Shown: positions 54,220 to 63,099, counted from the stretch's first letter. The stretch is 64,000 nucleotides of DNA from Streptomyces albipurpureus (GCF_023701525.1 NZ_JAMQAW010000036.1:366102-430101), one strand, 5' to 3'. The notes: a model not told the origin generated them from the sequence alone. Program-made: numbers and translations.

Positions 54220-54641
54220 GCCGCCCAACGGACCGAAGTGGCGCGGGCGGGCGGGCCGCATTCCGCGCCTGGGCCGGGGCCGGCTGGCTGGCCGGGCTGG
54301 GCCAGGGCCTGCCGGGCTGATGTCGCCCGCACCGCGCGCCAGGGGTACGGCCCGCTCGGCGTGGGCGCGCAGTGGCGCATCGGCGCATCGGCGCGGGTTG
54401 GCGGGTTGGCGCGTCGCCATAAGGCCCGTCGCGGTCCGCCACCCGGCATCTGCCACCCGCCACCTCCACCGTCCGTCAGGGCGGCGGGAGCGGGCGCCCA
54501 TCCAACGGGTGGCCGCGTCCTCGCGCGCCCGCATCGAGTCAACCCGCACGGGTCCGCAGCTGGTCGAATCAACCCGTGCCGACCCGTAACTGACACAAAG
54601 AGATCATTGCAAAGCTCTCTATGCAAAGATACCTTTGTATT
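54220..54641. other. Intergenic region before the ArsR-like gene, 422 bases
   Basis: Extremely GC-rich, with repetitive GGCGCATC and GGGTTGGC runs near 54370-54415. No believable gene is present. The right end holds the promoter and operator of the ArsR-like gene. Confidence 0.5.
54607..54640 (+). promoter_or_regulatory. Promoter and operator of the ArsR-like regulator
   Basis: TTGCAA (54607-54612) and TACCTT (54630-54635) are 17 bases apart and end 6 bases before the ATG, so the mRNA is probably leaderless. An inverted repeat ATGCAAAG-ATAC-CTTTGTAT (54621-54640), one mismatch, covers the -10 box, and CAAAG occurs twice more upstream. Binding there by its own product would block transcription. 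Confidence 0.6.
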
Positions 54642-55325
54642 ATGTCAGAGCCATCGCCCGAGCCCCGTTACCGCCCGCTGGACCCCCGCTCCCTGCGGGG
54701 CATCGCCCATCCCCTGCGGATGCGGCTCCTGACGGTGCTGCGCCACGACGGACCCGCGACCGCGTCCCAACTGGCCGAGCGGTTGGGCGAGTCAAGCGGT
54801 GCCACCAGCTACCACCTGCGTCAACTGGCGGCCCATGGCTTCGTCCAGGACGACCCCGGCCGAGGCACAGGCCGCGAGCGGTGGTGGAAGGCGTCGACGG
54901 AGGGCACCAGCATCGATCACTCCCTGCTGAACAGCCCCGATGTGGCCGTACGAGGGGCAGCGAGCCTCTTTATCCAGGAGGTCGCGGCCCAGCACGCGGA
55001 AGAGGTCTCCACCTGGCTGAGCACCGAGCACCAGTGGCCCACGCGGTGGCGGCAGAGCTCGGACCTCAGCGACTTCACCCTCCGGTTGACACCGGCCCGG
55101 GCACAGGAGCTGAACAGAGAAGTGCACGCACTGATCGAGAGCTACCGGGAGCGGGAGCCGGGACAGCCGGCCATCACTCCAGAGGCCGTCGCTCCTAGCT
55201 CCGACGCCGTGAGCACCGACGCTGTGAGCGCGGTGGAGAGCCCCGACGCCGAAGCCGCCGCGCAGGTCCGTATCCATCTGCACTTCCTGCCCCGTTCGAC
55301 GCACTCCCCCAGCCCAGCGGAGTGA
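54642..55325 (+). CDS. ArsR-like helix-turn-helix regulator
   Basis: A 227-residue protein. The winged helix (about 15-85) reads LRGIAHPLRMRLLTVLRHDGPATASQLAERLGESSGATSYHLRQLAAHGFVQ, typical of ArsR-type regulators. The C-terminal half is helical and of unknown ligand. The start ATG at 54642 fits a leaderless promoter overlapped by an inverted repeat. The next gene, 13 bases downstream, encodes an MFS pump, so this is probably an efflux regulator and its transporter. Confidence 0.92.
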   Translation: MSEPSPEPRYRPLDPRSLRGIAHPLRMRLLTVLRHDGPATASQLAERLGESSGATSYHLRQLAAHGFVQDDPGRGTGRERWWKASTEGTSIDHSLLNSPDVAVRGAASLFIQEVAAQHAEEVSTWLSTEHQWPTRWRQSSDLSDFTLRLTPARAQELNREVHALIESYREREPGQPAITPEAVAPSSDAVSTDAVSAVESPDAEAAAQVRIHLHFLPRSTHSPSPAE

Positions 55326-55338
55326 AGGAGCCCAAACC

Positions 55339-56694
55339 ATGCCAGCCGCGGACGACGTAGCCGACGCACCCACCCCGCACGCGTCGCAGCAACCGAGGCG
55401 GGGCCCGCTCTCCTATGTACTGGCGGCCAATGCCGTCTCCATCACCGGCAACTCGCTCACCCTCGTGGGTGTCCCCTGGTTCGCGCTGGAGACCACCGGC
55501 AGCCCCGCAAAGGCCGGTCTGGTGGCGTTCTGCGCCACCCTGCCCGTCGTGGTGTCCGCGATCGCGGGCGGCCCGGCCATCGACCGGATGGGTCGGCGAC
55601 GGGTCAGCATCGCCTCCGACGCCGTCTGCGCCGCCGCCATCGCGGCGATTCCGCTCCTGCGCTACGCGGGCTTACTCCAGTTCTGGATGCTGTGCGCGCT
55701 GATGGCCGTGACCGGCCTCTGCCACGCGCCGGGCGAGACCGCGCGCTATGTCCTGGTGCCGGACCTGGCGAGAATCGCGGGCACCCCGCTCGCCCGGGCC
55801 GCCAGCCTCTTCGACGCGGTGTCCCGAGGGGCGCGGATGGCGGGAGCCGCACTCGCCGGCGTACTGATAGCACTCACCGGCGCGGAGGCCGTGCTGCTGC
55901 TGGACGGCCTGACCTTCGCCGGTTCGGCACTGCTGGTGTTCTTCGGCGTACGGAATGTCGCCTCGGCCGAACCCCGCAAGGACACCGCCCCCGTCTCCCT
56001 GCGGGCCTACGCGGGTGAACTGCGCGAGGGATACGCCTTTCTGGCGCGCAACCGGCTGCTGCTGGCCATGACGGTGCTGGTGATGTGCACCAACGGCCTC
56101 GACCAGGCATGGAGCGCCGTACTCCTGCCCGTACACGCCAAGGACAATCTGGGCGGGGCCGGAGAGCTCGGGATGCTCGTCGCGCTCTTCGCCGGCTCCG
56201 CGCTGGTGGGAGCTCTGCTGTACGGGGCAGTCGGAGACCGCTTTCCACGGCGAGCCGTCTTCACGGTGGCGTTTCTGCTCGCCGGGGCACCGAAGTTCAC
56301 CGTGGCGGCTCTGGTGGACGGCACCGTGCCGCTGGCGGTGACCATGGCACTGGGCGGATTGGCGGCCGGGATGCTCAACCCGATCCTCACCACGCTGATG
56401 TACGAACGGGTCCCGGACGAGTTGCGCAGCAGGGTCGCGGGGGTGACGGTGGCGGGGGCGCTGCTGACCACCCCCCTGGGCGGGCTCGCAGCGGGTTTTC
56501 TGATCGAGCAGACCGATCTGCTGCTCGCCCTGTTGACGCTGGGCGGACTCTACTTCGCGGCGACCCTCGCCCCGGCGATCTTCCCGTGCTGGCGCCAACT
56601 GAACGCCCGCCCAGCAGGACAGCTCAGCACGACGGCACCTTCCCCCCGTCATCCAACGCCCGAAGGGACTCCACCGCGCCCTTCAGAGTCGTAA
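55339..56694 (+). CDS. Major facilitator superfamily exporter
   Basis: A 451-residue MFS transporter with twelve predicted helices. Family motif A appears as GGPAIDRMGRRRVSI in the 2-3 loop, and YGAVGDRFPRRAVF in the second half. It resembles the multidrug/enterobactin-exporter-like DHA branch. It is co-transcribed with the ArsR-like regulator, which suggests drug or toxin export under local repression. Its 3' end overlaps the convergent Lon-like gene by 71 bases. Confidence 0.93.
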   Translation: MPAADDVADAPTPHASQQPRRGPLSYVLAANAVSITGNSLTLVGVPWFALETTGSPAKAGLVAFCATLPVVVSAIAGGPAIDRMGRRRVSIASDAVCAAAIAAIPLLRYAGLLQFWMLCALMAVTGLCHAPGETARYVLVPDLARIAGTPLARAASLFDAVSRGARMAGAALAGVLIALTGAEAVLLLDGLTFAGSALLVFFGVRNVASAEPRKDTAPVSLRAYAGELREGYAFLARNRLLLAMTVLVMCTNGLDQAWSAVLLPVHAKDNLGGAGELGMLVALFAGSALVGALLYGAVGDRFPRRAVFTVAFLLAGAPKFTVAALVDGTVPLAVTMALGGLAAGMLNPILTTLMYERVPDELRSRVAGVTVAGALLTTPLGGLAAGFLIEQTDLLLALLTLGGLYFAATLAPAIFPCWRQLNARPAGQLSTTAPSPRHPTPEGTPPRPSES

Positions 56695-57412
56695 CCGGGA
56701 TCAACCGCAGCCCCTTGGGCACCTGGGCCTTGGCATCCGAGCACTCCCCCTTCGGTACGAGGAACACGGTGGCCCCGTCCCGGGCGGCGGCCTGGGTCTT
56801 CAGGGAGACACCACCGACCTGACCGATCTGGCCGTCCGGGGTGATCGTCCCCGTACCGGCGACGCTTCGGCCGCCGGTGAGATCACCGCCCGCGCCATCG
56901 CCGTCGAGCTTGTCGACGATGCCGAGCGAGAACAGCAGTCCCGCGCTGGGCCCGCCGACATCGGCGAGCCGAAGGGTCACCTTGACCTTCGCCGGGTCCT
57001 CATCCAGATAGGCGAGGGCGGCCCGGGTGGCGTCGTGCTGGGACTCGGTCATGTCCTTCAGATTGCGCTTCGCGACCTCTTGGGTGGACTTCCCGCCGGG
57101 GTAGACGGAATCCCGCGGCATCACCGCGCGGTCGGTCCGAAACCAACCGTCGACCACTTCCCCCAGCTCGATATCGGTGGACGGGCCGGTCGCCAGGATG
57201 GTGGTCATGCGCAGCGCGCCCTCGGTCTTACGGACCGGAGCGCCGCTGATGGAAATGACCTGGGTCCCCTGGTGGGTACCCAGCACATTCGTGGTGCCCC
57301 CGGGCTGCGCGATGACATACGGCAGCGGCGCGAACCCTACGACGGCGAAGAGCGCCACCAGGGGTACGGCACTGAGGAGGAGGGCGCGCGTGCGCGAGAG
57401 ACGGGAGAGCAC
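56624..57412 (-). CDS. Lon-like (YlbL type) membrane protease with PDZ-like region
   Basis: A 262-residue protein with one N-terminal membrane helix (about 10-30) and an extracytoplasmic region. The C-terminal Lon-type proteolytic domain has the catalytic Ser in VGGPSAGLLFSLGI and Lys in VGGVSLKTQAA. The segment between is shorter than in longer relatives that contain a full PDZ domain. Such proteins cleave at the outer membrane face. It starts with GTG at 57412, 6 bases after a TAGATT box. The C-terminal coding end overlaps the convergent MFS gene. Confidence 0.92.
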   Translation of the reverse strand: MLSRLSRTRALLLSAVPLVALFAVVGFAPLPYVIAQPGGTTNVLGTHQGTQVISISGAPVRKTEGALRMTTILATGPSTDIELGEVVDGWFRTDRAVMPRDSVYPGGKSTQEVAKRNLKDMTESQHDATRAALAYLDEDPAKVKVTLRLADVGGPSAGLLFSLGIVDKLDGDGAGGDLTGGRSVAGTGTITPDGQIGQVGGVSLKTQAAARDGATVFLVPKGECSDAKAQVPKGLRLIPVTTLKGAVESLRALDDGGKVPSC

Positions 57413-57839
57413 CGGCCCAATCTATCCGGGCTGAGCAGGGCAGGAGGAACGCGGACCGCCGCGCTGAGCAGGACGCGGGCAGACGGGCGCCGGAACCTGC
57501 GGAGTGCGGTGCGGCACTCACATCTCAGGCATCCCGTACGCCCCACCGGTGTCGCCCGTACCGTTGGATTCCCTGCCTGGCCGTTGGGGCCACGGAAAAT
57601 CGGAGGCAGGCCCTGGGAGTGGTACCCATCACGAGTGCGATCGGATGGTGCGGGAACCGGGCGGCGATGGACTCGGGGCGAGTGCCGGGCGACCGGAACG
57701 GAGACACGGCGGCGCGAAGACAGGCGGTCTGGACACGGCGGCACGGCACGCGGCTATGCGGTGACACCAGTGACGCGGCGGCCCCGCACCCAAATGCGCC
57801 GCAGAGCCGCGGATGGGGCGGGGTAGACGGCAGAGGCTC
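57413..57839. other. Intergenic region between IclR and YlbL-like genes, 427 bases
   Basis: Both flanking genes are on the minus strand. Only the TAGATT box of the YlbL-like gene (57419-57424) can be named; open frames lack protein character. Confidence 0.5.
57419..57424 (-). promoter_or_regulatory. Leaderless-type -10 box of the YlbL-like gene
   Basis: On the minus strand TAGATT ends 6 bases before the GTG at 57412. Confidence 0.55.
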
Positions 57840-58481
57840 TCAGCGCAGGGCGTCGGCGACCTCGCGGGCGGCGTCCACCACCCGGGGGCCCACCCGTTCC
57901 GGAACCGAGTCCGCGAGCATCACCACACCGACGCTCCCCTCGATCCCGGTAACCCCGACCAGGGGGGCCGCGGCGCCACTGGCACCGGCCTCAAGTTCGC
58001 CGTGCGTCAGGGTGTAGCCGGGGTCATTGGCGTGGCCCTGGCGTGCGGCCAGTATGGCCTTGCCCGCCGCGCCGCGGTCCAGTGGATGGCGAAACCCCGC
58101 GCGATAGGCCACGTGGTAGTCCGTCCAGGTCGGTTCGACCACGGCGACCGCGAGGGCCTCCGCGCCGTCCACCAGGGTGAGGTGGGCGGTGGCGCCGATG
58201 TCTTCGGCCAGTGCCCGAAGCGCTGGCATCGCCGCCTCGCGTACCAGCGGGTGCACTTGCCGTCCGAGCCTGAGCACACCGAGGCCCACCCTGGCCCGTC
58301 CACCCAAATCACGTCGCACCAGGGCGTGTTGCTCCAGGGTGGCGAGCAGGCGGTAGACCACGGTTCGGTTGACGCCGAGCTTGTTGGACAACTCGGTGAC
58401 GGTCAGCCCGTGGTCGGTATCGGCGAGCAGCTTGAGGACGCGCAGTCCTCGGTCGAGCGTCTGGGAGGTCTCCGCGGTCAC
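57840..58481 (-). CDS. IclR family transcriptional regulator
   Basis: A 213-residue regulator. The N-terminal winged helix (about 5-65) reads SQTLDRGLRVLKLLADTDHGLTVTELSNKLGVNRTVVYRLLATLEQHALV. The C-terminal effector domain includes RHPLDRGAAGKAILA. The protein is shorter than most IclR members (about 250) but the domain looks complete. GTG at 58481 follows AGGAG by 8 bases. No catabolic operon is adjacent, so its targets are unknown. Confidence 0.92.
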   Translation of the reverse strand: MTAETSQTLDRGLRVLKLLADTDHGLTVTELSNKLGVNRTVVYRLLATLEQHALVRRDLGGRARVGLGVLRLGRQVHPLVREAAMPALRALAEDIGATAHLTLVDGAEALAVAVVEPTWTDYHVAYRAGFRHPLDRGAAGKAILAARQGHANDPGYTLTHGELEAGASGAAAPLVGVTGIEGSVGVVMLADSVPERVGPRVVDAAREVADALR

Positions 58482-59215
58482 GACGCCCTCTCCTTCGGAG
58501 TGAGTGACGGCGGACCCTCACGGTCTTATCCGCGGGGCCGGTCGCATCGGCACCGCATCCAGAGGCCGCCGGCAGGCCATGGCACACCGGCTGGGCTCCG
58601 CGGCGAACTGCCACGAGAGCGTTGGTATTGCCCGGACAGTAGCGATCCAGTCCGCTCAGCGGAAGGCCTCGTCCAGAATCCGGATGGAAGCCGGTGATGT
58701 CGGCCCGATTGGCGGTTGTTCGAAACACTACATCCGCCCCCATGACTCTCATACCGGATTGCGCCGACGGATCACCTGGCGTTGGGATGGCCAACACACT
58801 CCCGGTCGAGGCACGCGGGCCCGGACACTGGGTGGGCCCGGACACTGGGCGGGCCCGGGCGAGCCGGGCGGGACGGCGGCCGGTCCGGGGGCCCGCCCCC
58901 GGCAGGCGGACCCAGGGGGCGGGCCGTCCCGCGCCGGCCCTGTCACGCGCCCCGGGACAGCCTTCAGGCCTCACCTCGCCGCCGGATCGGACCGAAAGCT
59001 GGAGGGAACACATTCCCAGGTGGGGCGCCATGGCTCACCGACACCGGACCCCGCCCCCGAGCGGCCCCACGAGGCCAGCCCCCTGGACCCGGCGAACGTC
59101 GCCGCCGTCCGGGAGCGGACCGTGTCCGAGGGCGACCTTGACCCGGCGAGCATCGTCGCCCTCCAGAGCGGACCCGGGTCCGAGGGCGCCGACCTCGGCT
59201 CGGCGCGCACCACGG
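58482..59215. other. Intergenic region between IclR and helicase genes, 734 bases
   Basis: It includes an 18-base direct repeat (58817-58834 and 58835-58852). Open frames exist on both strands, and one plus-strand stretch from about 59040 reads like LDPANVAAVRERTVSEGDLDPASIVALQ; I cannot link it to a family or a start codon. The IclR promoter must lie in the left part. Confidence 0.45.
58817..58852. repeat. 18-base tandem direct repeat
   Basis: GGGCCCGGACACTGGGTG is followed at once by the same sequence with one change. Confidence 0.7.
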
Positions 59216-61006
59216 TCAACGCATCCGGGTGGCCCACTCCTGGACCTTCTTGATCCGCTCGCGGAGCTGCCCGGCCGTCGCCTCCGCGCTCGGTGGTCCG
59301 CCGCACACCCGACGCAACTCGGTGTGGATCACACCGTGCGGTTTACCGCTCTGATGGACATAGGCGCCCACCATGGTGTTCAGCTGCTTCCGTAGCTCCA
59401 GCAGTTCCTTGTGGGAGACCACCGGCCGCCGCTCGGCGGGCAACTCCAGGAGGTCCGCCTCGGCATCGGGCTTCTTACGGCTGTGGGCGATCTGGCGGGC
59501 CTGGCGCTTTTGGAGGAGGAGTTCCACCTGCTCGGGTTCGAGGAGACCGGGAATGCCCAGGTAGTCCCGCTCCTCCTCGCTCCCCGGGTGGGCCTGCATA
59601 CCGAACTCGGCGCCGTTGTACATCACCCGGTCGAAGACGGCGTCCGACTCCAGCGCCTCGAAGGGCAGCATGTCCTGATCGCCGGTGTCCTCGTCCTGCT
59701 CCCGGTTGGCCTCGTCCATCTCCTTCTCGGACTCGGCGTACGGGTCCTCCTCGCCGTCCTTCTTCGGCCGGTCGAGCACATGATCACGCTCGACCTCCAT
59801 CTCATTGGCGAAGCTGAGCAGCATGGGGATGGTGGGCAGAAACACCGATGCGGTCTCGCCGCGCCGCCGGGACCGCACAAAACGGCCGACCGCCTGGGCG
59901 AAGAAGAGCGGCGTCGAGATGGTGGTGGCGTATACACCGACGGCCAGCCGCGGCACGTCCACCCCCTCGGACACCATACGGACGGCGACCATCCAGCGAT
60001 CCTGGTTCTCGCTGAAGTCATCGATGCGCTGGGAGGCACCGGTGTCATCGGACAGGACCACGGTCGCCTTGTCACCGGTGATCTCGCGGATGAGCTTGGC
60101 GTAGGAGCGTGCCGAGTCCTGATCGGAGGCGATGACCAGACCGCCCGCGTCCGGGATGGACTTGCGGACTTCGGTCAGTCGCTGATCGGCGGCGCGCAGC
60201 ACATTGGGCATCCACTCGCCGCGCGGATCGAGGGCGGTGCGCCAGGCCTGGGAGATGGCGTCCTTGGTCATCGGCTCACCCAGACGGGCGGCGACCTCAT
60301 CGCCCGCCTTCGTCCGCCAGCGCATGTTGCCGCTGTAGCTGAGGAAGATGACGGGCCGCACGACTCCGTCGCTCAGGGCGTTGCCGTATCCATAGGTGTA
60401 GTCGGCGGACGATCGACGGATGCCGTCGTTTCCCTCTTCATAGGTCACGAAGGGGATCGGGTTGGTGTCCGACCTGAAGGGCGTGCCGGTGAGGGTGAGC
60501 CGTCGGGTGGCCGGGTCAAAGGCCTCAAGGCACGCTTCGCCCCAGGACTTGGAATCACCGGCGTGATGGATCTCATCGAGGATCACGAGGGTCTTGCGCT
60601 GCTCGCAGCGGTTGCGGTGGAGCATGGGCCGCACACCGACACCGGCGTAGGTGATGGCGACGCCGTGGTACTCCCTGCTGAGGGGGCCGGCGCTGTACTC
60701 GGGGTCCAGCTTGATCCCTATCCGCGCCGCCGCAGCGGCCCACTGCTTCTTCAGGTGTTCGGTGGGTGCGACGACGGTCACCTGCTGAACGACATGGTGG
60801 TGCAGCAGCCAGGAGGCGAGGGTGAGCGCGAAGGTGGTCTTGCCGGCGCCGGGGGTGGCGACGGCGAGGAAGTCACGCGGCTGTTCCTGGAGGTATCTCT
60901 CCATCGCTCCTTGCTGCCAGGCCCGCAGCTTGCTGGCAGTGCCCCAAGGGGCCCGGCCGGGGAAGGCGGGCGAGAGGTGGTGGGAGTGGGAGGCGGTAGT
61001 AGTCAC
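59216..61006 (-). CDS. DEAD/DEAH-box (superfamily II) helicase
   Basis: A 596-residue ATP-dependent helicase. Motif I is AVATPGAGKTTFAL, Ia VVAPTEHLKKQW, motif II DEIHH, motif III TLTGTPFR, motif V VSEGVDVP and motif VI QAVGRFVRSRR. The C-terminal domain has an acidic insert (EEDPYAESEKEMDEANREQDEDTG) and ends with a basic helical tail (LRERIKKVQEWATRMR). The family is conserved in streptomycetes with an unknown task in nucleic acid metabolism. GTG at 61006 (MTTTASHSHH) matches the family start; a TTG at 61078, 7 bases after a TAGGGT box, would be an alternative. Confidence 0.92.
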   Translation of the reverse strand: MTTTASHSHHLSPAFPGRAPWGTASKLRAWQQGAMERYLQEQPRDFLAVATPGAGKTTFALTLASWLLHHHVVQQVTVVAPTEHLKKQWAAAAARIGIKLDPEYSAGPLSREYHGVAITYAGVGVRPMLHRNRCEQRKTLVILDEIHHAGDSKSWGEACLEAFDPATRRLTLTGTPFRSDTNPIPFVTYEEGNDGIRRSSADYTYGYGNALSDGVVRPVIFLSYSGNMRWRTKAGDEVAARLGEPMTKDAISQAWRTALDPRGEWMPNVLRAADQRLTEVRKSIPDAGGLVIASDQDSARSYAKLIREITGDKATVVLSDDTGASQRIDDFSENQDRWMVAVRMVSEGVDVPRLAVGVYATTISTPLFFAQAVGRFVRSRRRGETASVFLPTIPMLLSFANEMEVERDHVLDRPKKDGEEDPYAESEKEMDEANREQDEDTGDQDMLPFEALESDAVFDRVMYNGAEFGMQAHPGSEEERDYLGIPGLLEPEQVELLLQKRQARQIAHSRKKPDAEADLLELPAERRPVVSHKELLELRKQLNTMVGAYVHQSGKPHGVIHTELRRVCGGPPSAEATAGQLRERIKKVQEWATRMR

Positions 61007-61317
61007 GGTCTCCGGTTCGACGCTCGTCCAGGGCACGACGCAGCGGGGGGTGCCACGGGTGGTGTACGGGTATGACAACCGGGCCACCCTACCTGTGTGA
61101 CCGCGCGGGCCCGGCCCGGACGGGGCCGCGCGTGAGGGGTGAGACGGGCCTCACAGAGAGCCGTCCAGGGCGGGGCGTTGGGCCTTGAACGGGCCGAGCC
61201 CACCAGGCCGAATCTGGACGAAAGTTCATTAATCAAACATTCTTCTGGGGTGATCCCGCTGCGGTTACGCAGCCCTGGTGTCGGGCCCTCACGGGGTTTC
61301 AGCGTGCTGTCGGGACC
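61007..61317. other. Intergenic region between helicase and MFS genes, 311 bases
   Basis: It contains a TAGGGT box (61086-61091) facing the helicase gene and an AT-rich island (61215-61245). A repeated CCTCACGGGGTYT motif occurs near 61287-61325. No gene is seen. Confidence 0.5.
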
Positions 61318-62793
61318 TCACGGGGTCTGCGGAACCCGCACCCTGGTCGACACCCAGGCCCCCACCAGGGCGACCAAGGCCATCGGCAGGAACACCACCG
61401 CGAAGGCCGCCGGGTGCGAGGCCCCGGCGCCGCTCACCGCCCCGTGGCCGGCGACCGATCCACCGCCGAGCGCCGCGAAGGCCGCGCCTCCCGCCGCGAG
61501 AAGGATCACGTTGGACAGACCGTCCGAGATCTGGAGCGAAGCCGAGTTCGAACCGGCCTCTTCCGGCTCGGAGAGCTTCAGCAGCATCACGCTCGTGGAG
61601 GCGATCACCATGCCCATGCCGAAGCAACCGATCGCCCAGGAGACGGCCGCCATCCACACCGGCACCCAGTCGATCAGTACGGTCGGCGCACCCGCGATCG
61701 CCACGGCGACCAGCACCATCCCGAACACCATCAGCCGCTCCCGATGGGGCTCCATGCGCGTCCTGGACTGAAGGAACGAACCCAGGGCCCAGGTCACGCC
61801 GCCCGCGGCGAGGGAGAAGCCGGCCATCGTCGGGGACAGTCCGCGCTGGGTGACCAGCATCAGCGGAACAAAGGACTCCGCGGCGATGAAGGAGCCGGCG
61901 GAGATGCCCCGCAGCAGCACGACGGACGGCAGCCCGCGGGCCGCGCGGTAGGTGCCCTTGGGCAGCAGCCCGAGGACCGCGGGCACCAGGAGCGCAGCGC
62001 CGACGGCGGCCGGCAGCAGGGAGAGCCACTTCAGGTCCTGCGCAGCGAACTGGAGCAGCGCGGCGCCCAACGAAATACCGAGGGCCAGCCGGATGCGGTG
62101 GGCGTCGAAGCTCCCACGCGTGGCCGAGGGATCGGCGGGGCCGGACGCCATGCGTCGGATCGCGGGCAGCGCGAGGGCGAGCGGGAAGACGACGAGCACG
62201 GGGATGCCGACGAAGACCCAGCGCCAGCCGAGTTGCTCGGTGACCGTCCCGGAGGCGAGCGGGCCGACCACCGAGGGGATCACCCAGCTCGCGGCGAAGG
62301 CGGCGAGGATCGCGGGCCGCAGCCGCTCCGGGTAGGCCCGTCCGATGACGACATACAGCGCGACGATCACCATGCCGCCGCCGAGCCCCTGGACCGCCCG
62401 CCCGAGGATGAACAGCCACATCGTGTTGGCGGTTCCGGAGAGCAGCAGCCCGACGGCGAAGGCGGATATACCGGTGGCCAGGGGCCGCAGGGGTCCGTCG
62501 CGGTCCGCCCACTGCCCGGAGAGGACCATGGCGAAGAGGCTGGTGGTGAAGTAGGAGGAGAAGGCGAAGGCATACAGTCCGATGCCGTTCAGCTCTCGGG
62601 CGGCAACGGGCATCGCCGTGCCCACGGCGGTCGCCTCGAAGGCGATCAGCAGGACGACGGAGACGATCCCCACACTGAGTGCCCGATAGTCCCGCCCTAG
62701 TACCCCGCCCTGGAGCTGCTGGTCGATCGGCTGGACATCGGGGGCAGGGGTCGGTGTCGTGACTTCGGCGTCACGGGGTTCCAGGGCGGTCAT
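61318..62793 (-). CDS. Major facilitator superfamily exporter (DHA2-like)
   Basis: A 491-residue MFS protein with about fourteen predicted helices. It contains FEATAVGTAMPVAARELNG in helix 1, SGQWADRDGPLRP in the 2-3 loop and GRAVQGLGGGMVIVALYVVIGRAYPERLRP, which are typical of the DHA2 multidrug-resistance family. The ATG at 62793 is 6 bases after a TACCCT box with no ribosome site. It stands alone, with no linked regulator. Confidence 0.93.
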   Translation of the reverse strand: MTALEPRDAEVTTPTPAPDVQPIDQQLQGGVLGRDYRALSVGIVSVVLLIAFEATAVGTAMPVAARELNGIGLYAFAFSSYFTTSLFAMVLSGQWADRDGPLRPLATGISAFAVGLLLSGTANTMWLFILGRAVQGLGGGMVIVALYVVIGRAYPERLRPAILAAFAASWVIPSVVGPLASGTVTEQLGWRWVFVGIPVLVVFPLALALPAIRRMASGPADPSATRGSFDAHRIRLALGISLGAALLQFAAQDLKWLSLLPAAVGAALLVPAVLGLLPKGTYRAARGLPSVVLLRGISAGSFIAAESFVPLMLVTQRGLSPTMAGFSLAAGGVTWALGSFLQSRTRMEPHRERLMVFGMVLVAVAIAGAPTVLIDWVPVWMAAVSWAIGCFGMGMVIASTSVMLLKLSEPEEAGSNSASLQISDGLSNVILLAAGGAAFAALGGGSVAGHGAVSGAGASHPAAFAVVFLPMALVALVGAWVSTRVRVPQTP

Positions 62794-62799
62794 AGCCCA

Positions 62800-62805
62800 A
62801 GGGTA
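62800..62805 (-). promoter_or_regulatory. Leaderless-type -10 box of the DHA2-like gene
   Basis: On the minus strand TACCCT ends 6 bases before the ATG at 62793. Confidence 0.5.
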
Positions 62806-62915
62806 AGGGGCGTAAAAGGCCTTGAACCCTGTCGCAGGGCGGGACCTGTCCTGGTCCGTTGGTCGTACGACTATGAACGCCTTGTGGCAGGTGTATTGCA
62901 GTGAGCCCAGATGTC

Positions 62916-62945
62916 TTGAGAGTGGAGCGAGGTGCGGCTTACGGT
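62916..62945 (+). promoter_or_regulatory. Candidate promoter of the tRNA-Cys gene
   Basis: TTGAGA (62916-62921) and TACGGT (62940-62945) are 18 bases apart, and the tRNA 5' end lies 21 bases beyond the -10 box. Confidence 0.5.
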
Positions 62946-62966
62946 CTTACCAGTCGCACAACGCTT

Positions 62967-63038
62967 GACCGCGTGCCCGAGAGGCTCAGGGACTCGACTG
63001 CAACTCGAGTTACGCCGGTTCGAATCCGGTCGCGGTCT
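62967..63038 (+). tRNA. tRNA-Cys (anticodon GCA)
   Basis: A 72-base class I tRNA. The acceptor arms GACCGCG (62967-62973) and CGCGGTC (63031-63037) pair fully, the discriminator is U73 as in cysteine tRNAs, and CCA is encoded. The anticodon stem CTCGA/TCGAG closes loop CTGCAAC. The D arm CCCGAGAGGC resembles other actinobacterial cysteine tRNAs, but the D stem has a mismatch. It differs from the usual streptomycete tRNA-Cys of the Gly-Cys-Val cluster as I recall it, so it may be a second gene. Confidence 0.75.
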
Positions 63039-63048
63039 CCAGGCCGGG

Positions 63049-63099
63049 ATGTCCCGAACTCCGGGGTACAGGACTTCTGTACCCCGGAGTTCGGGACGT
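63049..63099 (+). terminator. Exceptionally long hairpin after tRNA-Cys
   Basis: A perfect 21-base stem (63051-63071 with 63077-63097) with loop GACTT extends to 23 pairs if a wobble is allowed. It starts 10 bases after the tRNA. Besides termination it may mark a mobile or recombination site. Confidence 0.75.

Noticed and set aside
59411-61075. Plus-strand open frame of 554 codons opposite the helicase gene
   Set aside because: Antisense shadow of a clear helicase; composition is Gly/Asp/His/Leu-rich and lacks domains.
61414-62700. Plus-strand open frame of 428 codons opposite the DHA2-like exporter gene
   Set aside because: The complementary strand has a complete MFS protein with family motifs; this frame is charged, repetitive and structureless.
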